This document shows positions 12,201 to 23,880 of a stretch of 64,000 nucleotides of DNA, piece after piece (the stretch's first letter is position 1; each line of letters begins with the position of its first letter). The notes under the pieces were generated by a model. The model did no database searches and was not told the origin of the DNA. It saw only the letters and a program-made list of their open reading frames with translations. This DNA comes from Siphonodentalium dalli (lineage: Eukaryota; Mollusca; Scaphopoda; Gadilida; Siphonodentaliidae), in assembly GCA_032622095.1 (NCBI GenBank), contig CP136065.1:19024134-19088133 (forward strand). Direction: 5' to 3'. The position numbers and the translations under genes are program-made.

Positions 12201-14162
12201 ACCGCGAGCATTGTTCTTCTCTGCTGGGAGATATTCGACGAGACAACTGCGGGGCGTCACACAGTTTGCTTCGGATAATGGTCAAGAAGTGTGGGTAGAC
12301 TGTACACTCAGGTCTTCTCCTTAGCAGATAGACATCTGTCCAAGGGAATGAGACAGCTAGCAACCTTCGAAACACTGTCGAAGTTGTCCACATATGCCAA
12401 TGCGTTCGCTGAGTTTGTGAGTTGACGAACCATCTATTGAGAAGTGACTAGTTAACTGGTTCGCCAGGTGTACATGTCGTTATCCCATGGGGTATGAGAC
12501 ACATACATAGAGATGACCTTCTGTAAGCTAGACACCGGAAAATGAATTGTTTGAAACGTTAAGATTAGAGGGACCCTACTCCCAGGAAGTGGTGAATACT
12601 TTGTCGGTGTGCGCGACCTAGATTTTTCAGACAAAGAAATGGAAGCTGGTCCAGATAATTATGGACGTGACGTGGCATATCAGAATCTGTTATCATGTAA
12701 TTGTTCTGATATAACTATTCGGCGCACCTACGCTTACGGCCATTATCGGCGCTAAGTGGAGACTGGATTTCGAAATGCCACATCGCGATATTAATTGTGG
12801 TGTTTCATATTTCCAGAAGGATACGAGCTATGTTATGCGTTTTGATACCTTTAAGTTAAATAGTAGATGGTTTATGTACAGTTTCGTCCATACATACCGA
12901 TATTATGACAAAAAGTTGAAATTAATATGTGAAAATATCGATTTCTTTTCAATTTCTAGCCGCCAATTTAGCAGCGATATTGGGTGTGAGTATCAATTGC
13001 CAAACCCTAATGAATACTTCATGTCACTATTCCATATCAACATGTAATGGTGGATAGAAATCGCGAAACAATAACGCCCATCGTAAGAAAGTAAAGTAAT
13101 GTAGACTTGTTTTCAAATTTCGGTCGCCATTTTGGCCGCCATCTTCGATTTGGAAAACAATTTCTTGCATGAGATGTAATGTAATTACTTCACCTCAGTA
13201 TTTACAACTCAATTGTAAGCATGGGTGGATTTGTCTCGACAATAATGCCCAATGATGTGAATATGAGGGAATTTCGGTAATTTTTCTAAATCTGTCCGCC
13301 ATTGTGGGCGCCATTTTGGATTTGGGGGACTTTTATTTGGATATGGTACAAGGAAAGTTCTTCGCCTAAGTGTTCCCAACTTACAATAGTAAGCAGGTGT
13401 GGAGTTGTCATGACAATAATGCTCACTGGTGTTAAAATCAGCGATTTTCGGCGATTTTTTATTTCTGGTGGCCATTTTGGCCGCCATCTTGGATTTGGGT
13501 AAATATTCTTCAACTCAGGTATAAGAGGAATCCTAGCTCGAGTATCTCCTGCAAATATATATGCATGGGTGTTGTTATAATAGCAATAACATTCATTGAT
13601 TCGAAACATAACATCGCGTTATTAACGGAGATTCGGCTTTGGCCTATGATACCGGCATTTGGGAAAACGTGATATCGGACAAAAATATCCCGCAATGAAT
13701 GCATATTATGGTCCCCATATGTTCGCCAATGACTCCTCTATATGATAAATGTATAACATGACGCACAAATTCTAACATTTTCCCACAGAGACAAACGAAA
13801 GGTGGTAACATGTCAGAAAAATAGCATATTTTCACATTTCGGCGGCCATCTTGGCCGCCATATTGGATTCTGGTGTCGGATTTTTGGCTAATTTGTAAGG
13901 ATTATATATTAGCATAACGAACCGAGCGGAAAACAAGACCGCATGTGCTATCATCTTTACTATAATGGCGATCAAAGAGACCTGGTGCATTTAAAAAAAA
14001 TGGCCGCCATGATGGACGCCATCTTGTCTGGAGTCTCTGCGGCCACTTTTTTTTCTTGTTAACAAGTGAAAAAAATTAGAAGAGACCTTAAGGAAGAAAA
14101 TTAGTGGGGTGAAGTTAAGTCCTGGGGGGGGGTGCAGAGGTCGACCAATATCTCCTGGACTA
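9248..14162. mobile_element. Second foldback-type element with long inverted arms, about 4.9 kb
   Basis: Both ends carry TAGTCCAGGAGATATTGGTC as inverted copies. The outer arms (9250-10560 and 12720-14160) match closely as inverted repeats, including several AAGATGGCGGCCAAAATGGC words. Weaker inverted similarity continues inward (about 10600-11470 against 11990-12720), leaving a single-copy loop near 11480-11990. The inner arms share short matching peptides in one frame but are full of stops, which suggests a decayed coding segment captured in both arms. The target duplication is uncertain: TA or ATT fits the flanks. A poly-C/poly-G run sits near each end. Confidence 0.75.
11480..11990. other. 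Single-copy loop of foldback element 2, possible decayed exon
   Basis: On the minus strand about 50 residues (near 11720-11560) read open after an acceptor-like CTCATGCAG. They end in a hydrophobic stretch containing VEHFTLLLMAFVLS. A resemblance to the last membrane segment of ionotropic receptors is possible but too weak to name, and the neighbouring sequence has stops in all frames. Confidence 0.2.
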
Positions 14163-14520
14163 ATTAATGTGCGAACGCAGGCCTATTTTTTTTTTCCGAA
14201 TGTCAATTATAGTCCAAATAATCCGTAGTTATTGTCCTAATTTCCATAGTTATTGCCCCGCTCTGGACGATTGGACAGATCGAACGTCGGCAACGACTTC
14301 GGCTTAAGTGAGATAAATACCTCGTGAACGGGCACTCGTCACAGAACGTACAGTCGGCCGCCCAAGCGTTCCGTGGACTTCTCACTCCATAAGTGTCCCT
14401 GGCGGATTCCACTAGGATTTATATTATGTCAAAGATCAAGAATAATTCCGGGTGCTAAGTAGTCCGCAGGAGTTTCGAAATCTACACCTATATGTTCCCC
14501 ATTAATATCCAGTACCACAA
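14163..14520. other. Unassigned spacer
   Basis: A 69-codon minus-strand open frame (14203-14412) has four or more cysteines but no spacing I recognise. Nothing else stands out. Confidence 0.4.
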
Positions 14521-14523
14521 CCA

Positions 14524-15165
14524 CTATATAATCTGACATCGGTTCATGTACTGACAAGTGTATTGTCTAAGTGTCATTCGACGTTAACCAGCTAATATAT
14601 ACTATAAGATACGTTCAATTGAGATATCCCGCGAGCTCCCATTTATCGTCATGATCATGAAGTTAGGGCACTATACGTCCGCAAGCTACGCACCCATTCT
14701 AACTGTAACTGCGAAGCCCTAACCTACACAACGGACAGGGTTTCCATTTCTTCAGTTTGTACCAAAAACTTCTTTTAAATACACTCTCATTTAAGAATAT
14801 GTTTGTTGTAGCATACATCCATCACGTATGAAATCCGCGAAACTATCATCATGCAATTGGCCGAATATAGAATAAACGATTAGTGTGAACTATGTGCTTA
14901 ATATGGTCGATCGTGTGAAGCGAAATTTTCACTGCGCATGATTAGCTATACTTTGTCATGAGAGATCTGACGTCACACGATTAGCCATACGTTGTAACGA
15001 GAGACGTGATTTCACACGATTAGCCATACGTTGTCGAGTTAAATTATCCTACTTGTCATTTTAGCTAATCATGGGTTCATGAGACCTCTCTATTTGTTCT
15101 TCTAAATTGGAGTTTTATGCCAAGTTACCCGGTCATTTAAAATTACCAACGATTAATTCGCAAGA
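14524..15165 (+). repeat. Interspersed repeat C, copy 2
   Basis: Collinear with blocks at 262-356, 743-870 and 1321-1602. It includes a local expansion: three near-copies of a ~50-bp block around 14935-15040 with the words CGATTAGCCATACGTTG and GAGAYNTGA. It is noncoding. Confidence 0.6.
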
Positions 15166-15427
15166 ATGAGAACTCGCCTTTTACAGACAAAAGCGAATGT
15201 GGTTACTTTTCGTTACACAACATAATATATACCTAGTTTAATTACATACAATGTAGAATATCTTTCATCACTGTGACCATAGGGTTCCAGTAATTCTGAC
15301 ATATATAACAGTATGTTTGTATATGTAGCTTAACTTTACCGTTGACGAAAACTCCCACCTAGAGTCTGAGTATAAATCATATCTTCCCACCGATACCTAC
15401 ACCATCCAATTATTTTAATCACCGAAC

Positions 15428-16050
15428 TAGAAGAGTAAATGTTATCCAATGTAGAATGCGATGCAGTTGTAGTGATTGTAACGGTGATAAATACTTTAAG
15501 CATGTTGCCAAATCGCCTATGTGTGCCTGTGGATACCAGGTCGAAAATGCACAACACATCTTTTTTAAATGTAAACTATACAATGGTCAACGAGAAATGC
15601 TGTCCTACTCTCTATCGCAATTTGGTAGTATATCAGTAACAAGAAATGGCAACGCGCTCAAGGTCATATATTATATGCCCATGATTGTATTTATATAGAA
15701 TATAAAATATATTGGTTTCACGAATGACCAACTCATAATTCCGTTAAAACAACTAATCCTTCACATTGTTACAACATCTATATACGGCTTATCAATGAAG
15801 GTTTCTCATGCATCTAACCAGAATTCCCAACAACACCTTTTACCGGACTCGGCCTCCGGGTCCCAATTCGACTTTTAATCCGTCCCAAAAATGCCCATTT
15901 CTATAAATATAACGTCCATCGCCCATGTATACCAAGAATCAGCGAAACATTATACACGCGGAGCGCGAAATAACGGTTCTCTTCGGTGACCCATCACTCA
16001 ATACAAACGTCATAAATGGATCCGTGCTTCAGCTTTTTGTACTGGTATTC
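15428..16050 (+). pseudogene. LINE (CR1/jockey-like) ORF2 3' remnant
   Basis: The translated segment at 15456-15620 contains SPMCACGYQVENAQHIFFKC, then KLYNGQRE. This matches the C-terminal zinc-knuckle pattern P-x-C-x-C-G...E-x-A-x-H-x3-x-C-x-x-Y that ends reverse transcriptase ORFs of many non-LTR retrotransposons. A further piece, VLFGDPSLNTNV near 15978-16010, resembles the tail that normally follows it, but stops and about 250 extra bases intervene. The upstream RT domain is absent, so this is a 5'-truncated, decayed copy. The clade is inference. The alternative, a host zinc-finger exon, is less likely given the pattern and decay. Confidence 0.65.
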
Positions 16051-17040
16051 CACATTGCGCTAAATATCAGCACTGACTGGTATATGAGCACATTATCTCC
16101 TCATTGACCTATGGTAGAAATATATGGACTGCCTCATGGGATCCATATACTTCCCGCGTTTGTCTTCAATTAATTAGAAAGTGCTTAACAAAACAAGATT
16201 ACTTCGGTGTCATGTCCGTCAGGCTACAGTGCGTTGGTGACAGTTGCTGTCTGGTTGAACGTTGATTAAATAATGTCGTTGGCGTTTACACATAAGCGCA
16301 CAATTTTATTTGCCTTTATTTAGTCTACTCATACGCATGTGCCCATATTACAAATGTCGAAGCAAGTTGGTCAAATGCACATGGTAAGTATTGTTTCGCT
16401 GTTGGTTTGGGGGGGGGGGTATAAATGTATGTATTATTTATTGGTCCATTTTGGCCTTGGACATCATTTTGATCCCGCCGGGCTCTGGAGCTGCAGATCA
16501 CCAAACCCGGTGGCATCGACTAGAATCATCACTCAACAGTCTGTGGCATGATATAACTTCGGGCTATCTAACAATAATTACAAAATCGAAATAAACACAA
16601 AATGCTACCTTGGTTCTAGTCAAATATGCCCTGAGCGTTTGGAACATATCGGCCCGTGCATCGCGTTCAACAATGGAGCTCGTTATTGTTTTTAAGGTCG
16701 CGCTAGTAGAATAATTGCTTCTGGTTCATTATGCCCTTTGATCGGACGTTTTCATACAGGATGTAATCCACACGAGCTTCTAGACGAACATATTTAAGAA
16801 CATAGAACAAAACACATGAAATCCCCATTAAGGCCTAGAGCAACTTACTCATAACATGTATGTATTGTCTACTGGATGGAATCCATATTAGGGTCTCGAG
16901 TATCCATTACATGCATATCGGGTACTAGTAGTGGATATGACTGAAAATTATATGTTATTGTAAAAGTGAATCGCTATAACCAGCTGATGTGAATTCAAGA
17001 ATTATGTCTGAATAGAAGGAGAATCAATATAGCAACGGAT
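16051..17040. other. Unassigned region
   Basis: Contains a run of nine G at about 16410 and overlapping 63-70 codon frames with no recognisable motif. No gene is supported. Confidence 0.4.
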
Positions 17041-17069
17041 ACGAAAAAATGGAAAGACTCTTATAATAA

Positions 17070-17880
17070 ATGGATGTAGCATCCATAGTAATAACTGGCA
17101 AACTGTACAATATTGCAGGCATCATAAGTAGACCAGTCGATGCTCGGCTAGATGCATTCGAACAGAAGCAGGCCATGAGAATGACAAAACACAAATACGA
17201 AACAGAAAAACAACTAGAGATGGAAAAAGTTGTTCAGACCACAGAAAGGAGTATGACACAATTAGAACAGTTAAATCAAATAAGAGGCGCGACAGACAAT
17301 AAACGAGAATTATAAGGAAAATGGAAAATAAATTGAAACATTTTGAGTGAAAACAGAAAACTAACATAAAATAATTTGACAACAAACCACATAACTTACT
17401 AGCAGAACAACATGCCGCATCAGAGACAACAAGATCAAACCTCGAAGATAAAATCTACAAACTAAATAAAGAAATGAAAATCTGGAAGATCATCGAATAC
17501 AAGTACAAACACATATAACAGAAGTTAAAGGAAATATTGTAATCGTAAATATCACCGAGAGCCCAAACAATGACGTAATTGAAGATTGAGAACAAGGTTG
17601 ACAGAAAATAAAAGAAATTGAAAGGAAGTGTCATAGCATGAATCTAAAGATACAGTCATATTTGATAGAATCGACAGAATGAAGTGAATAGGAATATACC
17701 CATAACAATTATTACAAATTCCAAGGGAACAAGAAATAAAAAGATTCAAAACGCCATAAACTATAATAAGAAAAACAAAAGCAACAAGAAGCAAGCACAA
17801 TATATATATATCAACAGAGAAATGACAAAAGCACAACTTCTGAGCAATGCAAACTTCGATGGGAATTACAGCTGAAGAAG
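17070..17880 (+). pseudogene. Possible LINE ORF1 remnant (coiled coil, Lys/Glu rich)
   Basis: A plus-strand frame (17070-17315) encodes about 80 residues rich in K, E, Q and M with heptad-like spacing (for example TTERSMTQLEQLNQI). Downstream, in broken frames, come IVNITESPNNDVIED and IYINREMTKAQLLSNA. These recall the RNA-binding and C-terminal parts of LINE ORF1 proteins (the usual pattern is I-V-I-x-N-I-x-E-S...D-V-I-E, then I-Y-I-N-x-x-L-T). Several stops and frame changes separate the pieces, so it is not functional. Order and orientation agree with one ancestral ORF1. The region could instead be a low-complexity artefact of A-rich DNA, because the evidence is short motifs only. Confidence 0.4.
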
Positions 17881-17899
17881 GGGTCATTCCCATAACCAA

Positions 17900-19840
17900 T
17901 AGTCCATATACAGCGAATCAAACGAATACATGGATGAAGAAAGTGAATATCACTACACATACATTTGTGTAAACATGCATGATTATGACATGTGTAACAT
18001 AATGGTATGTAACAAGGGACTAAAAGTCAAATTGACATGTTCCTGAATAGAGATGAATATGATGATGATGACGTATTCATGACATAGAACATACTGCTAC
18101 CTTATTTCTCTCGATTGTATGAAGTTATGAATTCCGTTGCTGTTATCACTCCTGTTTGTTGGCGTTTTATATAGAGGAAGATAACTATTGAGTTTTATTC
18201 TTGAAAAATGGTCGATGGAAAACAATATATTTCAAACAAATAATGTCAAATGTACATGAAAAGGAAATAAACATTACCATGTCAAAACAAATTTACAACT
18301 TACATGTACACCGTTGGATCATCATAGAATAGAGATATTTATGTTTGAAATAATAGATAAAATGAACAGTTACCAAGTCAATGTGTGCACATTAAATTTC
18401 AGAAAATTGCAAATTCGTCAGACGGCTACCGACAGCACCTGTGGATGTGGCACTCGGCTTTTACAAGACCCTCTGATGTCGTATTCAGAGACATTATTTT
18501 GACTACGAATAATTATGAAGCTGATTTTTTGTAAGTTGATATGAAATTCGGATGAATAAGCAATTTTTGCCAAACATACCAGCATGATTACTCCAGCTAA
18601 TCTCCACCAGAGCCAACTCTGATACCGTATACTTTGAAACTAATTGCAATCTACTTGAGAGGTTTATTGACTACCATTTTACCACCAAGATGTTCATAAA
18701 ATGTTATGGAATTATCTCTCTGTACAAACCACTGCCTGTAGTGTGTCAAGTATATTGCCTCCGATAAATCTCACAATATACAAAATAAGATAAGTTATGT
18801 TCTTCAATGACTAACGAACCACATATTCCTCCCATCATGGCGATGCCACACTCCACTCCCTTATTATAAGACACTCTATAAAATATTATGTCTACGTCCC
18901 AGAGGTGCCTGGCCCTACACTATGTGCGACCTTTTGGGTTCCGCCATCGCCAGGGCCACCCGGAGACGTCGGTCGTAACCAAGGCTCCGGTAAAGTTATT
19001 ACGATGAATGCCACATTTCCTGGAGATACGTGGAAAAATAAAATCGGTTGCTTTAAGTGCTTATATGTGCATAGGTACGTCGGTGGAGAGCTTTCGTTTG
19101 TGGTTAGCTAACATTTGAACCAGACCGAACTTCATACGGCGGGGGAATCCTCACCCCCTTGGACTGAAAACTCAAGTTTTCCAACTGATGGACACTTCCA
19201 ACATAAATCACGTCTGGTTGGAATTTGCTACCATTTTAGTCGAAAGACTGAAAGTGAATATCTATATTTAATACCTGTAATAAAAACAAGACATTTCACA
19301 CTAAACCGTTGATAGATAAATGATAATATAACTTATTGCAAGAGGCCAGACAACGAACACAATCTCACCCTGGCTTCTTGTTATGATGTTTAAAGGAATA
19401 TTATCATATCCTAGTTTGTCCTTGGTTCCGCAATGGTGGAGATGGCTCGTCTTTGCTGGTGCATTTTGTGCATTTATTAAAAAGCTATGGTCACACTAAG
19501 TCCCATTGAAGTCAAACACAATGTACGCCATCTCAAACGGCGAATTTGACTGTTGCTTATAGCAACCAAGCACTTCCAAGAAATAGGACCTTAGGTGTCT
19601 AACAGAATTATACAAATAGAAGCTCGTAAGTCAAGCATTGATAACATTCCTTACCAAGATATGCGAGAGATTCTTACAACGTTAAGTCAGACACTGTATT
19701 GACTTTCCCTATGGGAATGCCAAGAGTTTCTACTTAATTGAAATTGAGGCAGAAACTTAGAGAGAAAGTGGTGGATTTGAAAACGTAGCAATGAAAAACA
19801 GAAACCGCCTTACACGGCGATGACAGCACACACGGTTCCT
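17900..19840. other. Unassigned AT-rich region
   Basis: Short frames (for example 18314-18502 and 18905-19111) show no family signature. A small microsatellite GATGATGATG is at 18061-18070. No RNA gene or repeat partner was recognised in the window. Confidence 0.4.
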
Positions 19841-19873
19841 CATTTGACCCTTTACCCAACAGAAGGGCCCTGT

Positions 19874-19942
19874 GCCAATGCATTCTCTTATATATGCGAG
19901 TCGACCATAGGTCGCCTCGCATATATAAGAGAATGCATTGGC
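19874..19942. repeat. 69-bp palindrome (hairpin 2 of 8)
   Basis: Same arms as 149-217. The centre is TCGACCATAGGTCGCC, the reverse complement of hairpin 3. Confidence 0.9.
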
Positions 19943-20022
19943 TTAACACATTAAAAATTATAAAATTGTTAAAGAATGTAAGAAAAAATGGTAAAAAGTG
20001 TTAAAAAAAGGATTTATTTTAG

Positions 20023-20091
20023 GCCAATGCATTCTCTTATATATGCGAGGCGACCTATGGTCGACTCGCATATATAAGAGAATGCATTGGC
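20023..20091. repeat. 69-bp palindrome (hairpin 3 of 8)
   Basis: The centre is GGCGACCTATGGTCGA. It pairs as an inverted repeat with hairpin 2, giving a palindrome of palindromes. Confidence 0.9.
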
Positions 20092-20244
20092 ACATGGCAG
20101 AACTGTAACTATCACAATGAGGTCAAGGAGCCGGTTCCAATGATATCCATATTTGTATGGTTCTATTGAGACAGACCGAAGATATTTTAGGCTGTTGAAG
20201 CTTTATTTTGCCGGTTTTGGCCGTTTTATTGGGTAAAGGGTTAA

Positions 20245-20760
20245 CATGGGGATTTATTTTAGCTGTAATGGCTAGAATATGACATGCGGACAACATGCCA
20301 TAGCCGGCCATTTGCAATAGAATTGTTTTTTTTTTTAAATATGCTCACTTGTACAAAGTACAAAATTGTATCATACTACGCAACTATTAGAACACGAACA
20401 CATACGCAAACGATATAAATTATAGCATAAAAAGGACAAAACTGTCGAGCCTTGTTAAACATTACTTGATATCGCAAAAAATTAAGATAATATGTGCCGA
20501 AATTTATGAAGTTTTAGAGCATGTATACTCCTTATAAGGATATCACATGTATATATCGACCAATTGTTACCAACAAAACGTGATGCAGATTTAAGCCATT
20601 ACAAGGCGTAATTGAGGGAAAAACAGTATGTGCGGTTTAAATTTAGGCTGTTAATATAGCATACTTGATTTTAACGTTGTCGGTCGATTCTGCTGCCTCA
20701 GTTCATGGATTTCATCCATCTCGACAGTGAAGCATGATCGACGGTCCTACCTAATTACTT
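20245..20760. other. Unassigned AT-rich stretch
   Basis: A poly-T run is at 20327-20336. No open frame of note and no repeat partner were recognised. Confidence 0.4.
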
Positions 20761-20764
20761 TTAA

Positions 20765-21010
20765 CCATTTCATGATAAGAGCTGCGCTTGTGCAGCATTA
20801 AAGACAATGCGACAGTGCATTATCTTACATATGTGAGTCTCCCATATGGAGCCTCACAGATACTTCACAGTCTTATGTTCAAAGTAAATATGTTTAAACC
20901 AATGTATTGTTTTATATATTAGAGGCTCTCAGTGAGAGACTTGCATATATAAGAAAATGCATTGCCACGTGGTTTTCGCAAAATTTCAGGAAGCTCCAGT
21001 CATGAAAGGG
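20765..21010. mobile_element. Diverged relative of the hairpin MITE
   Basis: Flanked by TTAA at 20761-20764 and 21011-21014, with ends CCATTTCATG and CATGAAAGGG. The interior has two degraded palindromes: TGCATTATCTTACATATGTG...AGCCTCACAGAT, and AATGTATTGTTTTATATATT...CATATATAAGAAAATGCATT. It is shorter and clearly older than the other copies. Confidence 0.6.
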
Positions 21011-21109
21011 TTAATAAGGGAGGTTCATGCGGAGTTTGCTGATTTTTTATCGCGGTAAAAACCCTGACCACGTTGAATCCGCCGTTTATTATTTATATTT
21101 ATATACTTA

Positions 21110-21315
21110 CGATCTTTAAAACACTTCTCCAAATATGTCCGTTATTTCGCCAAAAACACTTTTTCAAATATCTCCGTTATTTCGTTTATAAAAATAATTT
21201 CCTATTTCTATATTTCGCCCCATTTCGCTATTTCGCTGTATTTTCCTATTTCGTGCTATTTCGCTATTTCGCTGTATTTTTATATTTCGCTTTTTTCGTT
21301 GTATTTCATATTTTG
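21110..21315. repeat. Low-complexity CTATTTCGC minisatellite-like tract
   Basis: Irregular repeats of TATTTCGC/TTTCGCTGTATTT dominate. An open frame through it gives only FRYFAVF-type repetition, which is not a gene. Confidence 0.7.
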
Positions 21316-21959
21316 ATAATTCGCTATATTTGACATAATAATTATGGGATATGGGATTATATGATAACCAACATTCTGATAGTCAATCGAACATATCGTG
21401 CCACCCGTGCTCGCGATTAGATGCCACAAGCCATCCAATCGTGAACCTCGATTACATATTGTTTGCAATCAAATCCTTGGCGTATTGGCTGACTAGGTAC
21501 TCAAGCAGTCGGTAATGTCCGACAATCCCCGGTGATTTCCGGGACCAATGTGTTCATAAACCTATGAAGGACATTGAAAGTGACGTCACGTTACGTTCAT
21601 AGGGTTGTGAACGCATTGAATAAGGGGGCGTGTCTACCGTAATGCTATGGAGAAATCGGAAGAGATATCAGGTATGTGTAAATATAAGGGAGGTAACTCC
21701 AGTTATGGAAGGGTTAACCCCCTTGGCAACATATTTAGCCAGCGTGTGCGCCTTCGTCATAGAACGGCTGGTGGTCCTTCATGTCAGCCATCTTCCCACG
21801 TTCTAGTCGTTACGTCGTTTAATTGAAAAGATGCATGCAGTACATTGAAAAACAAAGCGTATACCGTCTACACTCAAAGAGCAAAGGGGGATCCAATCAC
21901 TCTATGTGTACAACCGAGAACCACCACAGTACAGATGATTGTGGAATTAGTGGCCCTGT
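21316..21959. other. Unassigned region with one orphan TTAA-type end
   Basis: CCAGTTATGGAAGGGTTAA near 21700-21716 resembles the right terminus of the element at 20765-21010, but no matching left end was found. The remainder has no recognisable gene. Confidence 0.4.
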
Positions 21960-22174
21960 GCCAATGCATTCTCTTATATATGCGAGTCGACCATAGGTCG
22001 CCTCGCATATATAAGAGAATGCATTGGCCTAACAAATTTTTATCATGTTTTTTAAATAAATGTTTCTTACAATTTTTAGGACATAAAATAAAAAACATCC
22101 ATTACCCTGCAGGGAGCCCCACACATATATAGAAGCATATAGAAGAGTGTCGTCTGCTCATGTTTGTCTGGAGC
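21960..22174 (+). mobile_element. Hairpin-bearing element, single-hairpin form, copy 2
   Basis: The reverse-orientation partner of 1-217: a palindrome at 21960-22028, then an AT-rich body, then the GC-richer end at 22095-22174 (words CCCTGCAGGGAGCCCC and CTGCTCATGTTTGTCTGGAG). It lacks the CCCTTTACCC termini of the paired-hairpin MITEs, although CCCTGTG precedes the palindrome in both. Confidence 0.7.
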
Positions 22175-23060
22175 TCTGTATGGGTGAAATTATAAAATAT
22201 TTGTTTGCATGGGTATGAGTCGTTCTAGTGAATTGACATTTTCAATAATCCTCTCAATATTGAGGACATGACCTTTTGATATTTTTACAACACAATTTGT
22301 GTAATGTACCATTGAAATGGCTCATACTCTGTTAAATGTTTGGTAGTTGGAACATTTTCCCCACCACCAACCCAACTAGTCTTAAACTGGATGTTTTAAA
22401 GCCGCAAACATAACACACATGGGCGTTGATGAGACTATATATGATGGTCTATGGATGATATACAACACAAAGACGACTCTACAAAATAAGTATGTCATCA
22501 CACCCTGCCATTTAAGAGTAGAAATATATTAGACATGTACATTTATCGAATCCACCATGTAAGCTAAATACTAGAATGGATTCTTCTTCATAGTGTCAAC
22601 ATTATTCTTTCTTGCCAAATACTGATTGACTAGCAGTTTCTTTATGATATATTCATAAAAGAATTCAAATAAACCGCCAAGAAATTAATTGTTATTTCAA
22701 CATTTCCTACTACGGTCGTATTTGAAATTATTATCTCAGCATTGCCTACCAATAAATATGATTAATGCTGTATTATCTTTGTCTGTCTGTCGTCTGCTTA
22801 TTTATTGTTCAATGTACCTCCAGAAGAAGAATTGACCGCTCCAATGTATAAGTTTATAACTTGAAGTGAGAATCCATTCAGCAAAGAAAGGGTTACATGC
22901 ACACAAGGTCTACGCATTGGTGTCTGCTAAAATTATAAAAGATTGTAAAATGTTCACCACAAACAGGAATATCAAACAAGGGATACAAGTCATACAACTT
23001 GTTCTTATGTTATTATTGAAAACTCTCCAGTAAAGAACAGCTAGCGTTTTGAAACTATTG
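22175..23060. other. Unassigned AT-rich region
   Basis: No open frame of note, no tandem repeat and no recognised repeat partner. Confidence 0.4.
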
Positions 23061-23459
23061 TTTAAAGGTGCTCAATCCGACTAGACGCTCCTAAATTACT
23101 ATTTCTTTGGCGTCGGGGGGGGGGGTATAAAATATTTGATTCGAGTCGAAAAACCCACCCATCAAAGCTCAGAGTGATTATATATCGTTTTTTGAAGTTT
23201 GCTATTTCTATTGTTTAGACGCACGTGGTCATTCGGACGAAGATGCGGATGAAGATGGATAACTCTAAAATCAAGTGGTTATTTTTACCACTTGATTTTA
23301 GAGTTATCCATCTTCGTCCGCATCTTACCCCGTTTGACCACGCGCTTCTGGTCCACAAACAATATTGGTGGGTTCCTCGACTCGAATCAAATATTGTTTA
23401 CCCCCGAAGCCAACGAAATAGTAATTTAGGAGCGTCTAATCGGATTGAGTACCTTTAAA
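23061..23459. mobile_element. Palindromic MITE (AAGGTRCTCAA ends), copy 1
   Basis: The ends TTTAAAGGTGCTCAATCCGA and the inverse TCGGATTGAGTACCTTTAAA are followed inward by matching TTACTATTTCKTTGG blocks. The centre (23240-23326) is a strong hairpin with arms around GATGGATAACTCTAAAATCA and a short TTATTTTTA loop. The target duplication could be TA or a longer palindromic TTTAAA, and the sequence cannot tell them apart. Confidence 0.75.
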
Positions 23460-23469
23460 CACTGTTTGT

Positions 23470-23880
23470 TACAGTGCCATTGTGCAACATATCATCGCTG
23501 AAATACGCACATATTCGACCTATAATGTGAAGTAGGTACATCACGTGATCATTTGATTCTGAAATAAGCAGCTATTGGAATCTTACCCGTTATTTCGTTT
23601 CATGGCGCGGAACACAGTTAAAACACCTGTTAAAGAGCGTACACCTAAAAAGTCGTGAGTTGTCTTATTTGTCTCACTGTCCGCACATAATCTGCTTAGA
23701 GTCGCCTCCTTATGAGTCGCCTCCTTATGAGTCGATAATGCGACGCGACTAAATTGTTCTCATTTTGAGCACATTATCGACTCAAAATGAGGCGATCCTA
23801 AACAGATTATCTACCACAACAAGTTATATTATAAGCAGATAATGTGCTGGTTGTTGTGAGAACAGCTTGCAGTATGCCAA
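23470..23880 (+). repeat. Interspersed family A, copy 2
   Basis: Collinear with 385-735 and 29420-29715. It contains a local duplication of GAGTCGCCTCCTTAT (about 23700-23730) and a small inverted repeat CTCATTTTGAG/CTCAAAATGAG near 23759-23792. It is noncoding. Confidence 0.65.

Larger units (their letters stand above)
19848..20240 (-). mobile_element. piggyBac-like MITE with paired hairpins, copy 1
   Basis: The termini are CCCTTTACCCAA and its inverse TTGGGTAAAGGG. They are flanked by TTGA (19844-19847) and TTAA (20241-20244), consistent with the TTAA target duplication and CCC-starting TIRs of the piggyBac superfamily. The 393-bp body holds two 69-bp palindromes (19874-19942, 20023-20091) that are reverse complements of each other, around an AT-rich spacer. 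It is in inverse orientation to the copies at 56937 and 60247. It is noncoding and non-autonomous. Confidence 0.8.

Noticed and set aside
17684-17875. Independent gene from the Lys/Asn-rich frame
   Set aside because: Better explained as part of the possible LINE ORF1 remnant. A-rich composition makes open frames likely by chance.
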